From CAVOKN01 sp963696505 (GTDB lineage: Bacteria; Pseudomonadota; Gammaproteobacteria; Burkholderiales; Rhodocyclaceae): a stretch of 64,000 nucleotides of DNA. The translations under genes were made by a program, and so were the position numbers. This document shows positions 35,736-45,522 of the stretch, in pieces (positions within the stretch are counted from its first letter, which is position 1; every line of letters begins with the position of its first letter). The DNA lies in contig CAVOKN010000025.1 of NCBI GenBank assembly GCA_963696505.1, positions 62,001 to 126,000 on the forward strand, read 5' to 3'. The notes below the pieces were generated by a model. It was not told the DNA's origin. It was given only the letters and a program-made list of their open reading frames with translations, and searched no databases.

Positions 35736-36218
35736 ATGCGCGAAACCCGCGATTCTAAGCCACGCCACCCGTCCCGCCCTGACGTGTTCGACTCCCTGAT
35801 TGCCACCCTGGCCGTTCCCGAGATCGGCCTTTTCGGCCTGCTGGTGGCGGGTTTCCTCGCCGCCACCCTGCTGCCCGGTGGCTCCGAGGCAGTGCTCGCG
35901 GCGGTGATCGCGACGCAACCGGCACGCTGGCCCGAGGCGCTGGCGGTCGCCACCCTGGGCAACACCGCCGGGGGAATGAGCACCTACCTGCTCGGCCGCC
36001 TGTTTCCCCAGCGCAAGCTGCCGGAGAAGCTCGACACGCTGCGCAAGTGGGGACCGGCTGCGCTGCTTTTCGCCTGGCTGCCCTTCGCCGGCGACGCGCT
36101 GTGCGCCGCCGCCGGCTGGCTGCGGCTGAACTGGGTCGCCTGCACGCTGTGGATGGGGCTGGGAAAACTCGGGCGCTACGGCGTCATTTGTTACGCGCTG
36201 CTCGCCGGCCTTGCCTGA
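35736..36218 (+). CDS. yqaA: YqaA family inner-membrane protein (DedA-related)
   Basis: A 160-residue membrane protein with about four hydrophobic segments (ATLAVPEIGLFGLLVAGFLAA, PEALAVATLGNTAGG, GPAALLFAWLPFAGDALCAA, WVACTLWMGLGKLGRYGVI). It has the small VTT/DedA-type signature GNTAGGMSTYLLGR and LPFAGDALCAAAGWLR. Function is not established. The first 18 residues before the first helix may be an over-extended start. Confidence 0.8.
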   Translation: MRETRDSKPRHPSRPDVFDSLIATLAVPEIGLFGLLVAGFLAATLLPGGSEAVLAAVIATQPARWPEALAVATLGNTAGGMSTYLLGRLFPQRKLPEKLDTLRKWGPAALLFAWLPFAGDALCAAAGWLRLNWVACTLWMGLGKLGRYGVICYALLAGLA

Positions 36219-36258
36219 GCCGGCGGCGGTTATACTGCGGGCATTTCGGAGTCCTGCC

Positions 36259-37176
36259 ATGCATGTCCTCGTCACCGGCGGCGCCGGATTCATCGGTTCC
36301 CACAGCGTCGACCACCTGCTCGCCGCCGGCGCCCGGGTCAGGGTGCTGGACAACTTCTCCAGCGGCAAGCGGGAGAACCTGCCGCAGCAGCATCCCGATC
36401 TGGATGTCGTGGCCGGCGACGTGCGCGATGCGCTCGCCGTCAACGCGGCGCTCGCGGGAGTCACCCACGTGCTGCACCTGGCTGCCCAGGTGTCGGTGCA
36501 GACTTCGGTGGAGCAGCCGGTCGAGTCGGCCGCGGTCAATGTCACCGGCTTCCTCAATGTGCTCGACGGCGCGCGCCGTGCCGGCGTCAGGCGCTTCGTC
36601 TACGCCTCCAGCGCGGCGGTCTATGGCGTGCCCGAGCGGCTGCCGCTGGACGAGACGGCGCCCCTGGGGCCGATCTCGCCCTACGGCCTGGAAAAGGCTA
36701 TCAACGACCATTACGGCGCGCTATACCGCACGCTCTACGACATGGCGCCGCTGGGGATGCGCTACTTCAACGTCTTCGGCCCGCGCCAGGATCCGTCCTC
36801 GCCTTATTCCGGAGTCATCAGCATCTTCAGCCGCCGGTTGCGCAGCGGCGAGGCAATGACGGTGTTCGGCGACGGCCTGCAAACGCGCGACTTCATCTAT
36901 GTCGGAGACATCGCCCGCGCCAACGTCGCCGCCCTGCGCGGCGATGTCAGCGGTGTGTGCAACGTCGCCACCGGCGAGACGGTGACGCTGCTGCAGTTGA
37001 TCGACGCGCTCGCCGCAGTCGCCGGCGCCCGGCCTCAGGTTAGCTTCGCGCCGGCGCGCACCGGCGACATCCGCGATTCCGCCGCCGACAACGCCCGTCT
37101 GCGGCGCGAGCTGGGCGTGGAACGTTTCACTTCGCTGCGCGACGGACTGGCGCAGCTCTGGGCCAGCGGCGGCTGA
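36259..37176 (+). CDS. pelX: UDP-sugar C4-epimerase (GalE/PelX-like) heading the pel operon
   Basis: A 305-residue extended SDR with TGGAGFIGSH at the start, SSAAVYG and the catalytic Tyr-x-x-x-Lys in SPYGLEKA. Such enzymes interconvert UDP-Glc/UDP-Gal or UDP-GlcNAc/UDP-GalNAc; PelX homologues supply UDP-GalNAc for the cationic GalNAc-rich Pel polymer. The stop overlaps the pelA start (TGATG), which strongly supports a Pel role over general galactose metabolism. GGAG precedes the ATG. The symbol is assigned by context and is tentative; galE-like is the safe family name. Confidence 0.75.
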   Translation: MHVLVTGGAGFIGSHSVDHLLAAGARVRVLDNFSSGKRENLPQQHPDLDVVAGDVRDALAVNAALAGVTHVLHLAAQVSVQTSVEQPVESAAVNVTGFLNVLDGARRAGVRRFVYASSAAVYGVPERLPLDETAPLGPISPYGLEKAINDHYGALYRTLYDMAPLGMRYFNVFGPRQDPSSPYSGVISIFSRRLRSGEAMTVFGDGLQTRDFIYVGDIARANVAALRGDVSGVCNVATGETVTLLQLIDALAAVAGARPQVSFAPARTGDIRDSAADNARLRRELGVERFTSLRDGLAQLWASGG

Positions 37177-39938
37177 TGCGCTGGGCATTCCTGGCCGCCC
37201 TGCTGCTCGCCGCGGCGGCGCGGGCGGCCGACCCCCACGTCGCCCTGTACTACGCCGCCGGTGCCCCGCTGGCGGAGCTGCGCGCCTTCGACATCGTGGT
37301 GGTTGACCCCGACCACGGCTACGACGCCCGAGCCTACAACAGCGCCGCGAGCGAGCTGTTCGCCTATGTCAGCGTTGGCGAGGCGCATCCCTCGCGGAGC
37401 TGGTTCGCGGACATCCCTTCGGCATGGAAGGCGGGCGCCAACACCGCCTGGGGCTCGGTGGTGATCGACCAGACCCGCCCCGCATGGACTGACTTTGTCG
37501 CCGAGCGCATCGTGGCGCCGCTGTGGGCGCAGGGCTACCGCGGCCTGTTTCTCGACACCCTGGATTCCTACCGGCTGGCCAAGGATGCCGACGCGGTGGC
37601 GCAGCAGCAGGGCCTGGTGCGCCTGATCCGCGACTTGCGGCGCCGCTTTCCGGGCCTGCGGCTGATCGCCAACCGCGGCTTCGAGCTGCTCCCGGAAATC
37701 AGGGGCGAGATCATGGCGGTGGCGGCCGAGTCGCTGTTCCGTGGCTGGGACGCCGCAGCGAAGCGCTATGTCGAGGTTCCCGCGAAGGACCGCGAATGGC
37801 TGCTGGAGCAGTTGCGGCAAGTCAGGGAAGTGCATGGCCTGCCGGCGATTGCCATCGACTACGTCGATCCGCGCGACCGGACGCTGACACGCGCCACCGC
37901 CGACCGCATCGCCGCCCTGGGCATGGTTCCCTGGGTGGCGGACGGCGATCTCGCCACGCTTGGCGCCGGCCGCCGCGAAGTGATGCCGCGGCGGGTGCTG
38001 GTGCTCTACGACGGGCGCGAGGCGACAGCGATCAACTACACCAACGCCCACCGCTACGTCGCGATGCCGCTCAACCACCTTGGCTACGTTCCCGAGTATG
38101 CGGACGTCAATCAGCCGCTGCCGGCCGGCGCGCTCGCCACGCGCTATGCCGGCATCGTGGCGTGGTTCACCGGCGGCCTGCTGCCGGGGCCGGCGGCGGC
38201 CACCGCGAAGTGGCTGCGTGCCCAGATCCAGGGCGGCATGAAGCTCGCCCTGCTGGGCGACCTGGGTTTCGCGGCGACCGACACCAACCTCAAGCCCCTC
38301 GGCCTGGAACTCGCGGAAAAGCTTGCCGGCGGCAAGTTGAAGGTGGCGGTGCGCGATCCCATGATGGGCCTGGAATTCGAGCCGCTGCCGGATCGCCGCA
38401 ACCTGGTGCCGCTGCGCCTGGCGCAGCCGGGGCGCCGCCTGATCGCCGTCGAGGATTCCGCCGGGCAGCGCTTCGATGCCGCTGCCATCACCGAGTGGGG
38501 CGGCTATGCCCTCGACCCGTTCGCCCTGGTCGAGCCCCCCGGCACCGACCGGCAGGCGCGCTGGGTGGTCGATCCCTTCGCCTTCCTCGCTCAGGCGCTG
38601 CGCCTGCCCGCCATGCCGGTTCCCGACACCACCACCGAGAACGGCCGCCGGCTGCTCCTGGCCCACATCGACGGCGATGGTTTTCCCTCCCGCGCCGAGT
38701 TTGCTGGCTCGCCGCTGGCGGCCGACGTCCTGCTGCGCGAAGTGCTGGCGAAGTACCGCGTCCCCCACACCGTGTCGGTGATCGAGGCCGAGGTCGCTCC
38801 CGACGGCCTGCACCCGGAGATCGCGCCGCAACTGGAGGCGCTGGCGCGGCAGATGTTCGCCCTGCCGCACGTCGAAATCGCCACCCACACCTACTCCCAC
38901 CCCTTCCGCTGGGACAAGGCGGAGGCGGGAGCCGACGCCGGCGATCCCGACGCCTACTACGCCCTGCGCGTCCCCGGTTACGCCATCGACGTGAAGCGGG
39001 AGATTGTCGGGTCGGCCGATTACATCCGCAGCCGGCTCGCGCCGCCCGGCAAGCCGGTCAAAGTGCTGCTGTGGACCGGCGATGCCGCGCCCGGCGAGGC
39101 GTCGCTGCGCGTCGCGGACGCGGCCGGACTGCTCAACATGAACGGCGGGAACACGGTGATCACCGACAGCAATCCGAGCCTCAGCGCGGTGGCGCCGCTC
39201 GGGGTGGAGAAGGGCGGCCGCTTCCACACCTATGCGCCGATGATGAACGAGAACGTCTACACCAACCTGTGGCGCGGCCCGTTCTACGGCTTCGAGCGGG
39301 CCATCGAGACCATGAAGCGGACCGAGACGCCGCGCCGCCTCAAGCCGATCGACATTTACTACCACACCTATTCGGCATCGAAGCGCGCATCGCTCAAGGC
39401 GCTGCACAAGGTCTACGGCTGGGCACTCGGGCAGCCGGTGCATCCTGTTTACGCGTCCGAATACATCCGCAAGGTGCTGGACTTCAACCGGCTGAGCATC
39501 GCCCGGGATCGGGGGAACGGCGCCTGGATCGTGCGCGGCGACGGCGAACTGCGCACGCTGCGGATCCCGGCGGAACTGGGCACCCCGGACCTCGGCAAGT
39601 CTTCGGCGGTGGCCGGCCACGCCGCCGCCGCCGCGGGCGAGCGCTACATCCACCTCGCGGGCGGCAGCGCCGAACTGCGGCTCGATGCCGCTCCCCCGCG
39701 ACTGCCCTACCTGGCGCAAGCCAACGGCCGGCTCTCCGCCTGGCAGCCAGCCCCGGGCGGATGGAGCGCCGCCTTGAAGGCCCACGTGCCCCTCGAATTT
39801 GTCCTGGGGTCTGTCGGCGGCTGCACCGTCCACGGCGACGGACGCCCGCTGACTCCGGTCCGCCGCAGCGGCGAACTTAATCACTACCGCCTTCCCGATG
39901 CTGCTCAATCGCTCCAGGTTAGCTGCCGCCAGCCTTGA
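37176..39938 (+). CDS. pelA: Pel polysaccharide hydrolase/deacetylase PelA
   Basis: A 920-residue periplasmic protein with signal peptide (about 1-17). An N-terminal GH114-type glycoside hydrolase (about 20-260; acidic residue in AVAAESLFRGW near 185) is followed by a middle Rossmann-like part and a C-terminal polysaccharide deacetylase with HIDGDGF (near 497-503) and THTYSHPF (His near 571 and 575) as metal/catalytic motifs. PelA partly deacetylates and trims Pel. The length matches the Pseudomonas protein. Overlaps with neighbours on both sides show a coupled operon. It contains a CTGACTTT octamer at 37489. Confidence 0.93.
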   Translation: MRWAFLAALLLAAAARAADPHVALYYAAGAPLAELRAFDIVVVDPDHGYDARAYNSAASELFAYVSVGEAHPSRSWFADIPSAWKAGANTAWGSVVIDQTRPAWTDFVAERIVAPLWAQGYRGLFLDTLDSYRLAKDADAVAQQQGLVRLIRDLRRRFPGLRLIANRGFELLPEIRGEIMAVAAESLFRGWDAAAKRYVEVPAKDREWLLEQLRQVREVHGLPAIAIDYVDPRDRTLTRATADRIAALGMVPWVADGDLATLGAGRREVMPRRVLVLYDGREATAINYTNAHRYVAMPLNHLGYVPEYADVNQPLPAGALATRYAGIVAWFTGGLLPGPAAATAKWLRAQIQGGMKLALLGDLGFAATDTNLKPLGLELAEKLAGGKLKVAVRDPMMGLEFEPLPDRRNLVPLRLAQPGRRLIAVEDSAGQRFDAAAITEWGGYALDPFALVEPPGTDRQARWVVDPFAFLAQALRLPAMPVPDTTTENGRRLLLAHIDGDGFPSRAEFAGSPLAADVLLREVLAKYRVPHTVSVIEAEVAPDGLHPEIAPQLEALARQMFALPHVEIATHTYSHPFRWDKAEAGADAGDPDAYYALRVPGYAIDVKREIVGSADYIRSRLAPPGKPVKVLLWTGDAAPGEASLRVADAAGLLNMNGGNTVITDSNPSLSAVAPLGVEKGGRFHTYAPMMNENVYTNLWRGPFYGFERAIETMKRTETPRRLKPIDIYYHTYSASKRASLKALHKVYGWALGQPVHPVYASEYIRKVLDFNRLSIARDRGNGAWIVRGDGELRTLRIPAELGTPDLGKSSAVAGHAAAAAGERYIHLAGGSAELRLDAAPPRLPYLAQANGRLSAWQPAPGGWSAALKAHVPLEFVLGSVGGCTVHGDGRPLTPVRRSGELNHYRLPDAAQSLQVSCRQP

Positions 39939-42900
39939 GCGGCCGCGCCTGATCCAGCCCTGGGCGCTGGCCGGCCTGGGCCTGCTGATGCTGGCGGTGC
40001 TGGTGGCGATTTTTCCCTACCAGGCGCTGGTGGCGCGTGTGCTGGCGAGCCAGATCGGCGACAACCTGACCACCACCTATCTGCGCAACCTCTTGCGCAC
40101 CGATCCGGGCAATCCCGAACTGCGCCTGTCGCTCGCGCGGCAAAACGCCGCTGCGGGGCATTTCGCGCAGGCGCGCAGAATCCTCGATCCCTTGCTTGCC
40201 TCCGCCGACGCCGCGGTGCGGCGCGACGCCCTGTGGACCGCCTGGCTGATGGCGCGGCGGGAACTGGCGCAGTTGCCAGCCGACGCGCCCGACCACGCCG
40301 CCCGCCAGAGCGCACTTTCGCAGGAACTGGTCCGGATTGCCGGCGAGGACTGGGACGAGACGATCCAGGTGGCGCTCGCCGAGCACGCCCTCCAGATCGG
40401 AAACCTGCCCCTAGCCCTGAGCCTTTTCCGCAGGCTGGAGGCGCGGCGCAGCGACCTGGGCGCGCAGTGGTATGCCCGCATTGCCGGCCTGGCGCTGGGC
40501 AATGGCGAGTATCGGCATGCCGCCCAGCTCTTTCTGGTGGCCCGCCGCCGCGCCGCCACCCGCATCGAGCGGCGCGAGCATTTTCTTGCCGCCGTCGCGG
40601 CCCTGCATGCGGGCAACCTGCCCGGCGAGGCGTTGGCACTCGCCGACGCCAACCTCGGCGAACTGGCAGATGACCAGGAGGTGCTGTACCGGGTGGTGGA
40701 ATGGGCGCGGGCCGCGAACCGCGCCGATCTGGCGGACAAGTACGTGCGCCTGCTGCTGCGCCTGTCGCTGCTGCGCCAGTTGTTGCCCGCCGAGCTCGTC
40801 GCCCATCTCGACTTCCATGTGGTCAAGAGTGCGGCGACGGCAAGCGGGCCGCAACTGCCCTTCGACGACCGCATCTACACCCTCGGCTACGACGTGTTCC
40901 TCGGCGGCGGCAAGCTGGAGGACGCCTACCAGGTGGCTGCCGCCGCGGTGCGCCAGGCGCCCGAACACGGCGCGTGGCGACTGCGCCTGGCGCGGGTCGC
41001 CGAATGGACGCAGCGCCCGGCGGAGGCGCTCGCTCACTGGCGCTGGCTTGCCCAGCGCGAGGGCAGCGACGAGGCGTGGCAGGCGGTGCTGCGCCTTGCG
41101 CCAGGACTGTTCGACGACGAGGCCCTGCTGCAAGCCCTGCAGCACCGCTTCGCATCGGGGAAAGTCAGTCCCCGGGAAGCGGCGGAAGTGGTCGCCCTCT
41201 ACGAGCGGCTGGGCGATCCTCGGGGCGGGCTGGCCTTTCTCGAGCGTGCCTACGCGGCGCGGCCCGAGCGCCACTTGCTGGAGGCGATGGCGCTGCTGGC
41301 GGAGCGTGCCGGCGAGGACGACAGGGCCATCGACTACTGGGAGCGGCTGATCGGCAGCGACGGTCTCGACCGGCAGCGGACCCTGCATCTCGTGGGCCTG
41401 CTCGCCGCCCGTGGCCGCATGGCGGAAGCCTGGCGGCGGCTGGATGAGTTACGGCCCCGCGTGGGCGACGAGGATGCCGAGTTCTGGCGCCTCTATGCCG
41501 AGTTTGCCCAATTGCTGCAGGAGGAGGCGGCGGCGCGGCAGGCCTACGAGACGCTGATCGCCGGGGGCCAGGCCGAGGCCGCCGACTACGCCGCCCTGTT
41601 CGGTCTGCTGCGCGAGACCAATCCCGCTCAGGCGGCGCGGCTGGGCGAACGCCTTGCGCAGCGCTTCGGCCGCTTCGACTATCTGATGCTGGCCTTCGGC
41701 ATCTGGGTCGAGGATGCGCGCTGGCAGGAGGCGCGGCGCCTGCTCGACGGTCTGTCTCCCGCCCTGCTGGCCCAGGCGCAGGCGAATCCGGAATTCCTCA
41801 AACTGCGCGCCCGCTACTGGCAGGCCGTCGGTCGCCAGCGGCTGGCGCAGCGCGATCTGGAGCGCGCCCTGGTTCTGGCGCCGGAGGATGGCGCGCTGCG
41901 CGAAGCCGTGCTGTGGCAGGCGATAGATGGCAACGATCCGGTCCGCCTCAAGGCGCTGCTGTCGCGCCACGAGGCCTCGTGGCGCCGCGATCCCCAGTTG
42001 CACGACGCCCTGGCCGCGGCGCACCAGGGCCTGTCCCAGCCGCGGCTCGCGCTGGAGCGCTACCTCACGCCGCGGCTGAAGCAGAAGAAGGGCGACTTCC
42101 TGTGGCTGATGAACTATGCCGACGCCCTGGAGCAGGACGCCCAGCCCGATCGCGCCTGGCGCCTGCGCGCCGCGCTGTGGCGCGAGGCGCGGCGGCCGGA
42201 CTTCGTGGCGGGGCCGGGTGAGCTGGCAGACGCGCGTCGCGCCGCCCATGCCCGTCTCGCCGCGACCCAGCGCCCCGGCGACGCCCGGCTCGTCCTGCTG
42301 AGGGAACTGCTGGCGCTGGACCGGCGCGACGGCGAAGGAATCTCCGCGCCGGTCAAGGAACTGGTCCTCGGCTGGTTCCAGGACGGCGGCGAATACACCG
42401 CGCAACGGGGTTTCCTCTGGCAGCAGTACGCCGCCAACCTCGCCAAGCCGCTGTGGGCCGAGGTCACCGCGGCGCTGGCGATCGACGAGCGCAGCGAGCT
42501 TCTGGCGCTGCGGGAGCGGCATGACGAGCGCTTGCCGCGCTACGACCGCAGCAACGCCGCGCGGCGCGTCGGCGACCTGCGGCTGGCGACGAGCTACGCC
42601 TTCGAGTCCCAGGAAGTGGAGCCCGACGACGACACCACCCATCTCCAGCTCGCCGAGGCGCTGCTCGAAGGCGCCCACCGCGCCGGCGGCAGGCTAGCCG
42701 ACGGCGTCGCCGGCGCCCTGGAGGAGCGGGTGGCGGCCGCCGAACTCGATCTCGCCCTTGCCCCCAACCTGCGGCTTTCCTTCGTCCTGAGCAGCACCGC
42801 GCGCACCAGCCTCGATACCGCCAGCATCGGCGAGGTGCCGGCCACGGACCGGCTGGCCGAGATGCAGCTCGCCTGGAGTCATGACGACGGCGTGACGCGG

Positions 42901-43596
42901 ATGGCCCTTGGCCGGCGCCGCAGTTTCGGCGCCACCACGCCGCTGCGCATCGAGCGCGAGCAGAACATCGACCGGCGCCTCGGCGTTGGCCTGAGCCTGG
43001 GCCGCCACATTCCGGCCCAGGACAGCGCGGCCCTGCGCGCCGCCGGCATGCAGGACCGGGTGGCGCTGGACGCGCGCTACCAGGTGTCGCGCGTGGATCG
43101 CCTGGCGGCGCAGTGGAGTCGCTCGCGGCTGCTCGGCCAGACCGGCACCGCCTTCGGCAGCGGCGAGCTGTGGTACCTGGAGTACGTCCACGGGCTGCGC
43201 AACGAACTGTCCGACCTGGAGGTCTCGGCCTTCGCCTCGCGGTCGAGCTACACGCGCGACGAGGGCAGTTTCGACGAAGCCCTGCGGCCGCTGCTGCCGC
43301 AGGGCAGCAGCGACATGGCCGCCCTCTTCGTCCCCGACGGCGCAAGCCTTGCCGGGCTGCGGCTGTCATCGAACGTGCGCCTGCGCCAGGATTACACTCG
43401 CGCGCTGCGGCCCTATTTTTCGCTGGCGCTGACCACCAGCCCCACCCTCGGCTCCGGCTATGACATATTGCTGGGGATGGCGGGCAGCGTGCTCGGCGCC
43501 GATCACTTTCATGTCGGCTGGAGCCTGAACAAGGGCGGCAGCGCGGCGTTCAGCCGTACGCGGGATTTCGGGCTGAGTTACCGCTTGTATTTCTGA
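39898..43596 (+). CDS. pelB: Pel outer-membrane exporter/TPR scaffold PelB
   Basis: A 1232-residue protein, close to Pseudomonas PelB in size. A single N-terminal membrane helix (about 20-45) leads to a long periplasmic TPR array (about 60-880, rich in Ala/Leu helix pairs), and the last about 330 residues (from AELDLALAPNLRLSFVLSSTA) are beta-strand-like, ending GLSYRLYF as expected for an outer-membrane barrel. It forms the Pel export porin with PelC. It overlaps the pelA 3' end by 41 bp. Confidence 0.9.
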   Translation: MLLNRSRLAAASLERPRLIQPWALAGLGLLMLAVLVAIFPYQALVARVLASQIGDNLTTTYLRNLLRTDPGNPELRLSLARQNAAAGHFAQARRILDPLLASADAAVRRDALWTAWLMARRELAQLPADAPDHAARQSALSQELVRIAGEDWDETIQVALAEHALQIGNLPLALSLFRRLEARRSDLGAQWYARIAGLALGNGEYRHAAQLFLVARRRAATRIERREHFLAAVAALHAGNLPGEALALADANLGELADDQEVLYRVVEWARAANRADLADKYVRLLLRLSLLRQLLPAELVAHLDFHVVKSAATASGPQLPFDDRIYTLGYDVFLGGGKLEDAYQVAAAAVRQAPEHGAWRLRLARVAEWTQRPAEALAHWRWLAQREGSDEAWQAVLRLAPGLFDDEALLQALQHRFASGKVSPREAAEVVALYERLGDPRGGLAFLERAYAARPERHLLEAMALLAERAGEDDRAIDYWERLIGSDGLDRQRTLHLVGLLAARGRMAEAWRRLDELRPRVGDEDAEFWRLYAEFAQLLQEEAAARQAYETLIAGGQAEAADYAALFGLLRETNPAQAARLGERLAQRFGRFDYLMLAFGIWVEDARWQEARRLLDGLSPALLAQAQANPEFLKLRARYWQAVGRQRLAQRDLERALVLAPEDGALREAVLWQAIDGNDPVRLKALLSRHEASWRRDPQLHDALAAAHQGLSQPRLALERYLTPRLKQKKGDFLWLMNYADALEQDAQPDRAWRLRAALWREARRPDFVAGPGELADARRAAHARLAATQRPGDARLVLLRELLALDRRDGEGISAPVKELVLGWFQDGGEYTAQRGFLWQQYAANLAKPLWAEVTAALAIDERSELLALRERHDERLPRYDRSNAARRVGDLRLATSYAFESQEVEPDDDTTHLQLAEALLEGAHRAGGRLADGVAGALEERVAAAELDLALAPNLRLSFVLSSTARTSLDTASIGEVPATDRLAEMQLAWSHDDGVTRMALGRRRSFGATTPLRIEREQNIDRRLGVGLSLGRHIPAQDSAALRAAGMQDRVALDARYQVSRVDRLAAQWSRSRLLGQTGTAFGSGELWYLEYVHGLRNELSDLEVSAFASRSSYTRDEGSFDEALRPLLPQGSSDMAALFVPDGASLAGLRLSSNVRLRQDYTRALRPYFSLALTTSPTLGSGYDILLGMAGSVLGADHFHVGWSLNKGGSAAFSRTRDFGLSYRLYF

Positions 43597-43607
43597 GGAG
43601 CAGAGCG

Positions 43608-44168
43608 ATGGGAAGAACGGCAACGGGACTGGCGGGCTGGCTGGCAAGGCTCGTCATGGCGGTCATGACATTCGCGGCGGCGGGCTGCGCGGTGGTCGAT
43701 TCGAGCGGCCCCTCCGGTGCCGACCGCGGCGCGCGCTGGGCACTGCTGCCCTTCGCCAACCATACCGAGACGCCGCTTGCCGGCAACCGCGCCGAGGCGA
43801 TCACCGAAGCGCTGCTCGGCGCGCGGGGGGTGGGCAATGTTGCCCGCTATCCCGCGTCGCTCGCCCGGGACAGCCTGTTCGAGGCCGATGCCGAGCGTCG
43901 CACCGAAGATGAGGCGCGTGCCTGGGCGAAGTCTTCCGGCGCGCGCTACGCCGTCACCGGTGCGGTGGACGAGTGGCGCTACAAGGTGGGGGTGGACGGC
44001 GAGCCGGCGGTCGGTGTGGCGCTCGCCATCGTCAACCTGGCGGACGATCGCGTCATCTGGAGCGGCGTCGGCGGCAAGAGCGGCTGGAGCCGCGAGGCCC
44101 TGGCCGCCGTGGCGCAGAAGCTGATCGGCGAACTCCTCGACCAGGCCCTGGAAACGCCGCGCAAGTGA
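43608..44168 (+). CDS. pelC: Pel outer-membrane lipoprotein PelC
   Basis: A 186-residue lipoprotein: an N-terminal hydrophobic segment ends in the lipobox AAGC (Cys near residue 27). The remainder resembles the PelC fold, with WALLPFANHTETP and a helical C-terminus. In Pseudomonas, PelC forms a dodecameric periplasmic funnel against PelB. It starts 11 bp after pelB. Confidence 0.88.
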   Translation: MGRTATGLAGWLARLVMAVMTFAAAGCAVVDSSGPSGADRGARWALLPFANHTETPLAGNRAEAITEALLGARGVGNVARYPASLARDSLFEADAERRTEDEARAWAKSSGARYAVTGAVDEWRYKVGVDGEPAVGVALAIVNLADDRVIWSGVGGKSGWSREALAAVAQKLIGELLDQALETPRK

Positions 44169-44199
44169 ATCCGGGTCGCGGCCCCATCCCGTTGCGCCC

Positions 44200-45522
44200 A
44201 TGACGCTGCTGCGCTTCATCGCGCCACTGGACGTCCATCGCATGGCGGTGGTCGAGTCGCTGCTGCTGCCGGTGGTGCTGGTGGTGGCGGGCATCTGGCT
44301 CAATCCCCTCGACCCGCTGGGGGTGCGCAGCGAGTTTCCGTGGGTGTGGCTGGCGCCGGCGCTGCTGGCCTTGCGCTACGGACCCTTCGCCGGGCTTGGC
44401 GGCGCCCTGGTGCTGGTGGCGGCATGGTTCGGGCTTCAGCCGCTGGGATTCATCCGCGGCGAGTTTCCCAAGCTGTTCTTCCTCGGCGGACTGTTCGCGG
44501 TGATGCTTTGCGGCGAGTTCGCCTCGATCTGGCGCTCGCGCGTGCGCCGCGCCGAGGCGATGCAGGTGTACCTGGACCGGCGGCTGGAGCATCTCACCCA
44601 TCAGCATTACCTGCTGCGCCTGTCCCACGATCGCCTGGAGCAGGATCTGATCGCGCGTCCGATGGCGATGCGCGACGCGCTGACGGCGCTGCGCGAGATT
44701 TCCGCTGGGCCGCAGACGGCCGGCGGCCTGCCCGGCGCCGACATCCTCCTGCGCCAGCTTGCCCAGTTCTGCCAGCTCGAATCGGGCGCCCTGTTCCGGG
44801 TGCGCGAGGGCAAGGTGCTGCCCGGGCCGGTGGCGAGCATCGGTGTGCCCTTCGATCTCGACCCGGCCGATCCGCTGCTGCGATTCGCGCTCGAACGGAA
44901 GGGGCTCGCCCATGTGCAGTCGGAGGGTGCCGACGGCCGCACCCGCTACCTCGTGGCCGCGCCGCTGTCGGTGGTCGACGCTCCGCCTTTCGGCCTGCTG
45001 GTGGTGCAGCGCATTCCCTTCTTCGCGCTGACCGACGAGACCATGCAGACCCTCAACCTGATGCTGAGCTACTACGCCGGCGGCATCGACGCCCGCGCCA
45101 CCGCGGCGCCGGTGCTGGACAAGGTGCCGGGCTGCCCGATGGACTTCGCCTTCGAACTGATGCGCCTGTGGCGCATCCGCGGCGATGCGGGCGTGAGGAG
45201 CGCGCTGGTGGCTCTTTCCTTCGCACCCCAGGAGGGATTCGAATACCTGCCCGAGGCGCTGCATCTCCAGCAGCGCACGCTGGACGTGACCTGGATGATC
45301 GACAAAGGCGGGCGCCGGGTGCTCGCCACGCTGATGCCTCTGGCATCGCTGTCGGCGACCGAAGGATACTTCGCCCGCGTTGAGGAGTGGCTGCGCCGGC
45401 AGCACGGCGGCACCCTGGCCGATGCCGGCGTCGGCCAGCACGTGCTGCTGGTGGATGAAATCGAACCGGTGGCCTTGCTGCAGCAGTTGTTCAGGATCAC
45501 CGGTGTTGGCCAACGGGATTAA
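44200..45522 (+). CDS. pelD: Pel c-di-GMP receptor PelD
   Basis: A 440-residue inner-membrane protein with about four N-terminal membrane helices (about 14-110), a GAF domain (about 165-315) and a degenerate GGDEF domain. The c-di-GMP inhibitory-site motif RxxD reads RTLD at residues 359-362, with an Arg about 34 residues later, matching the positions of the binding residues in Pseudomonas PelD. So post-translational control by c-di-GMP is likely kept. The 3' end overlaps pelE by 20 bp. Confidence 0.9.
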   Translation: MTLLRFIAPLDVHRMAVVESLLLPVVLVVAGIWLNPLDPLGVRSEFPWVWLAPALLALRYGPFAGLGGALVLVAAWFGLQPLGFIRGEFPKLFFLGGLFAVMLCGEFASIWRSRVRRAEAMQVYLDRRLEHLTHQHYLLRLSHDRLEQDLIARPMAMRDALTALREISAGPQTAGGLPGADILLRQLAQFCQLESGALFRVREGKVLPGPVASIGVPFDLDPADPLLRFALERKGLAHVQSEGADGRTRYLVAAPLSVVDAPPFGLLVVQRIPFFALTDETMQTLNLMLSYYAGGIDARATAAPVLDKVPGCPMDFAFELMRLWRIRGDAGVRSALVALSFAPQEGFEYLPEALHLQQRTLDVTWMIDKGGRRVLATLMPLASLSATEGYFARVEEWLRRQHGGTLADAGVGQHVLLVDEIEPVALLQQLFRITGVGQRD

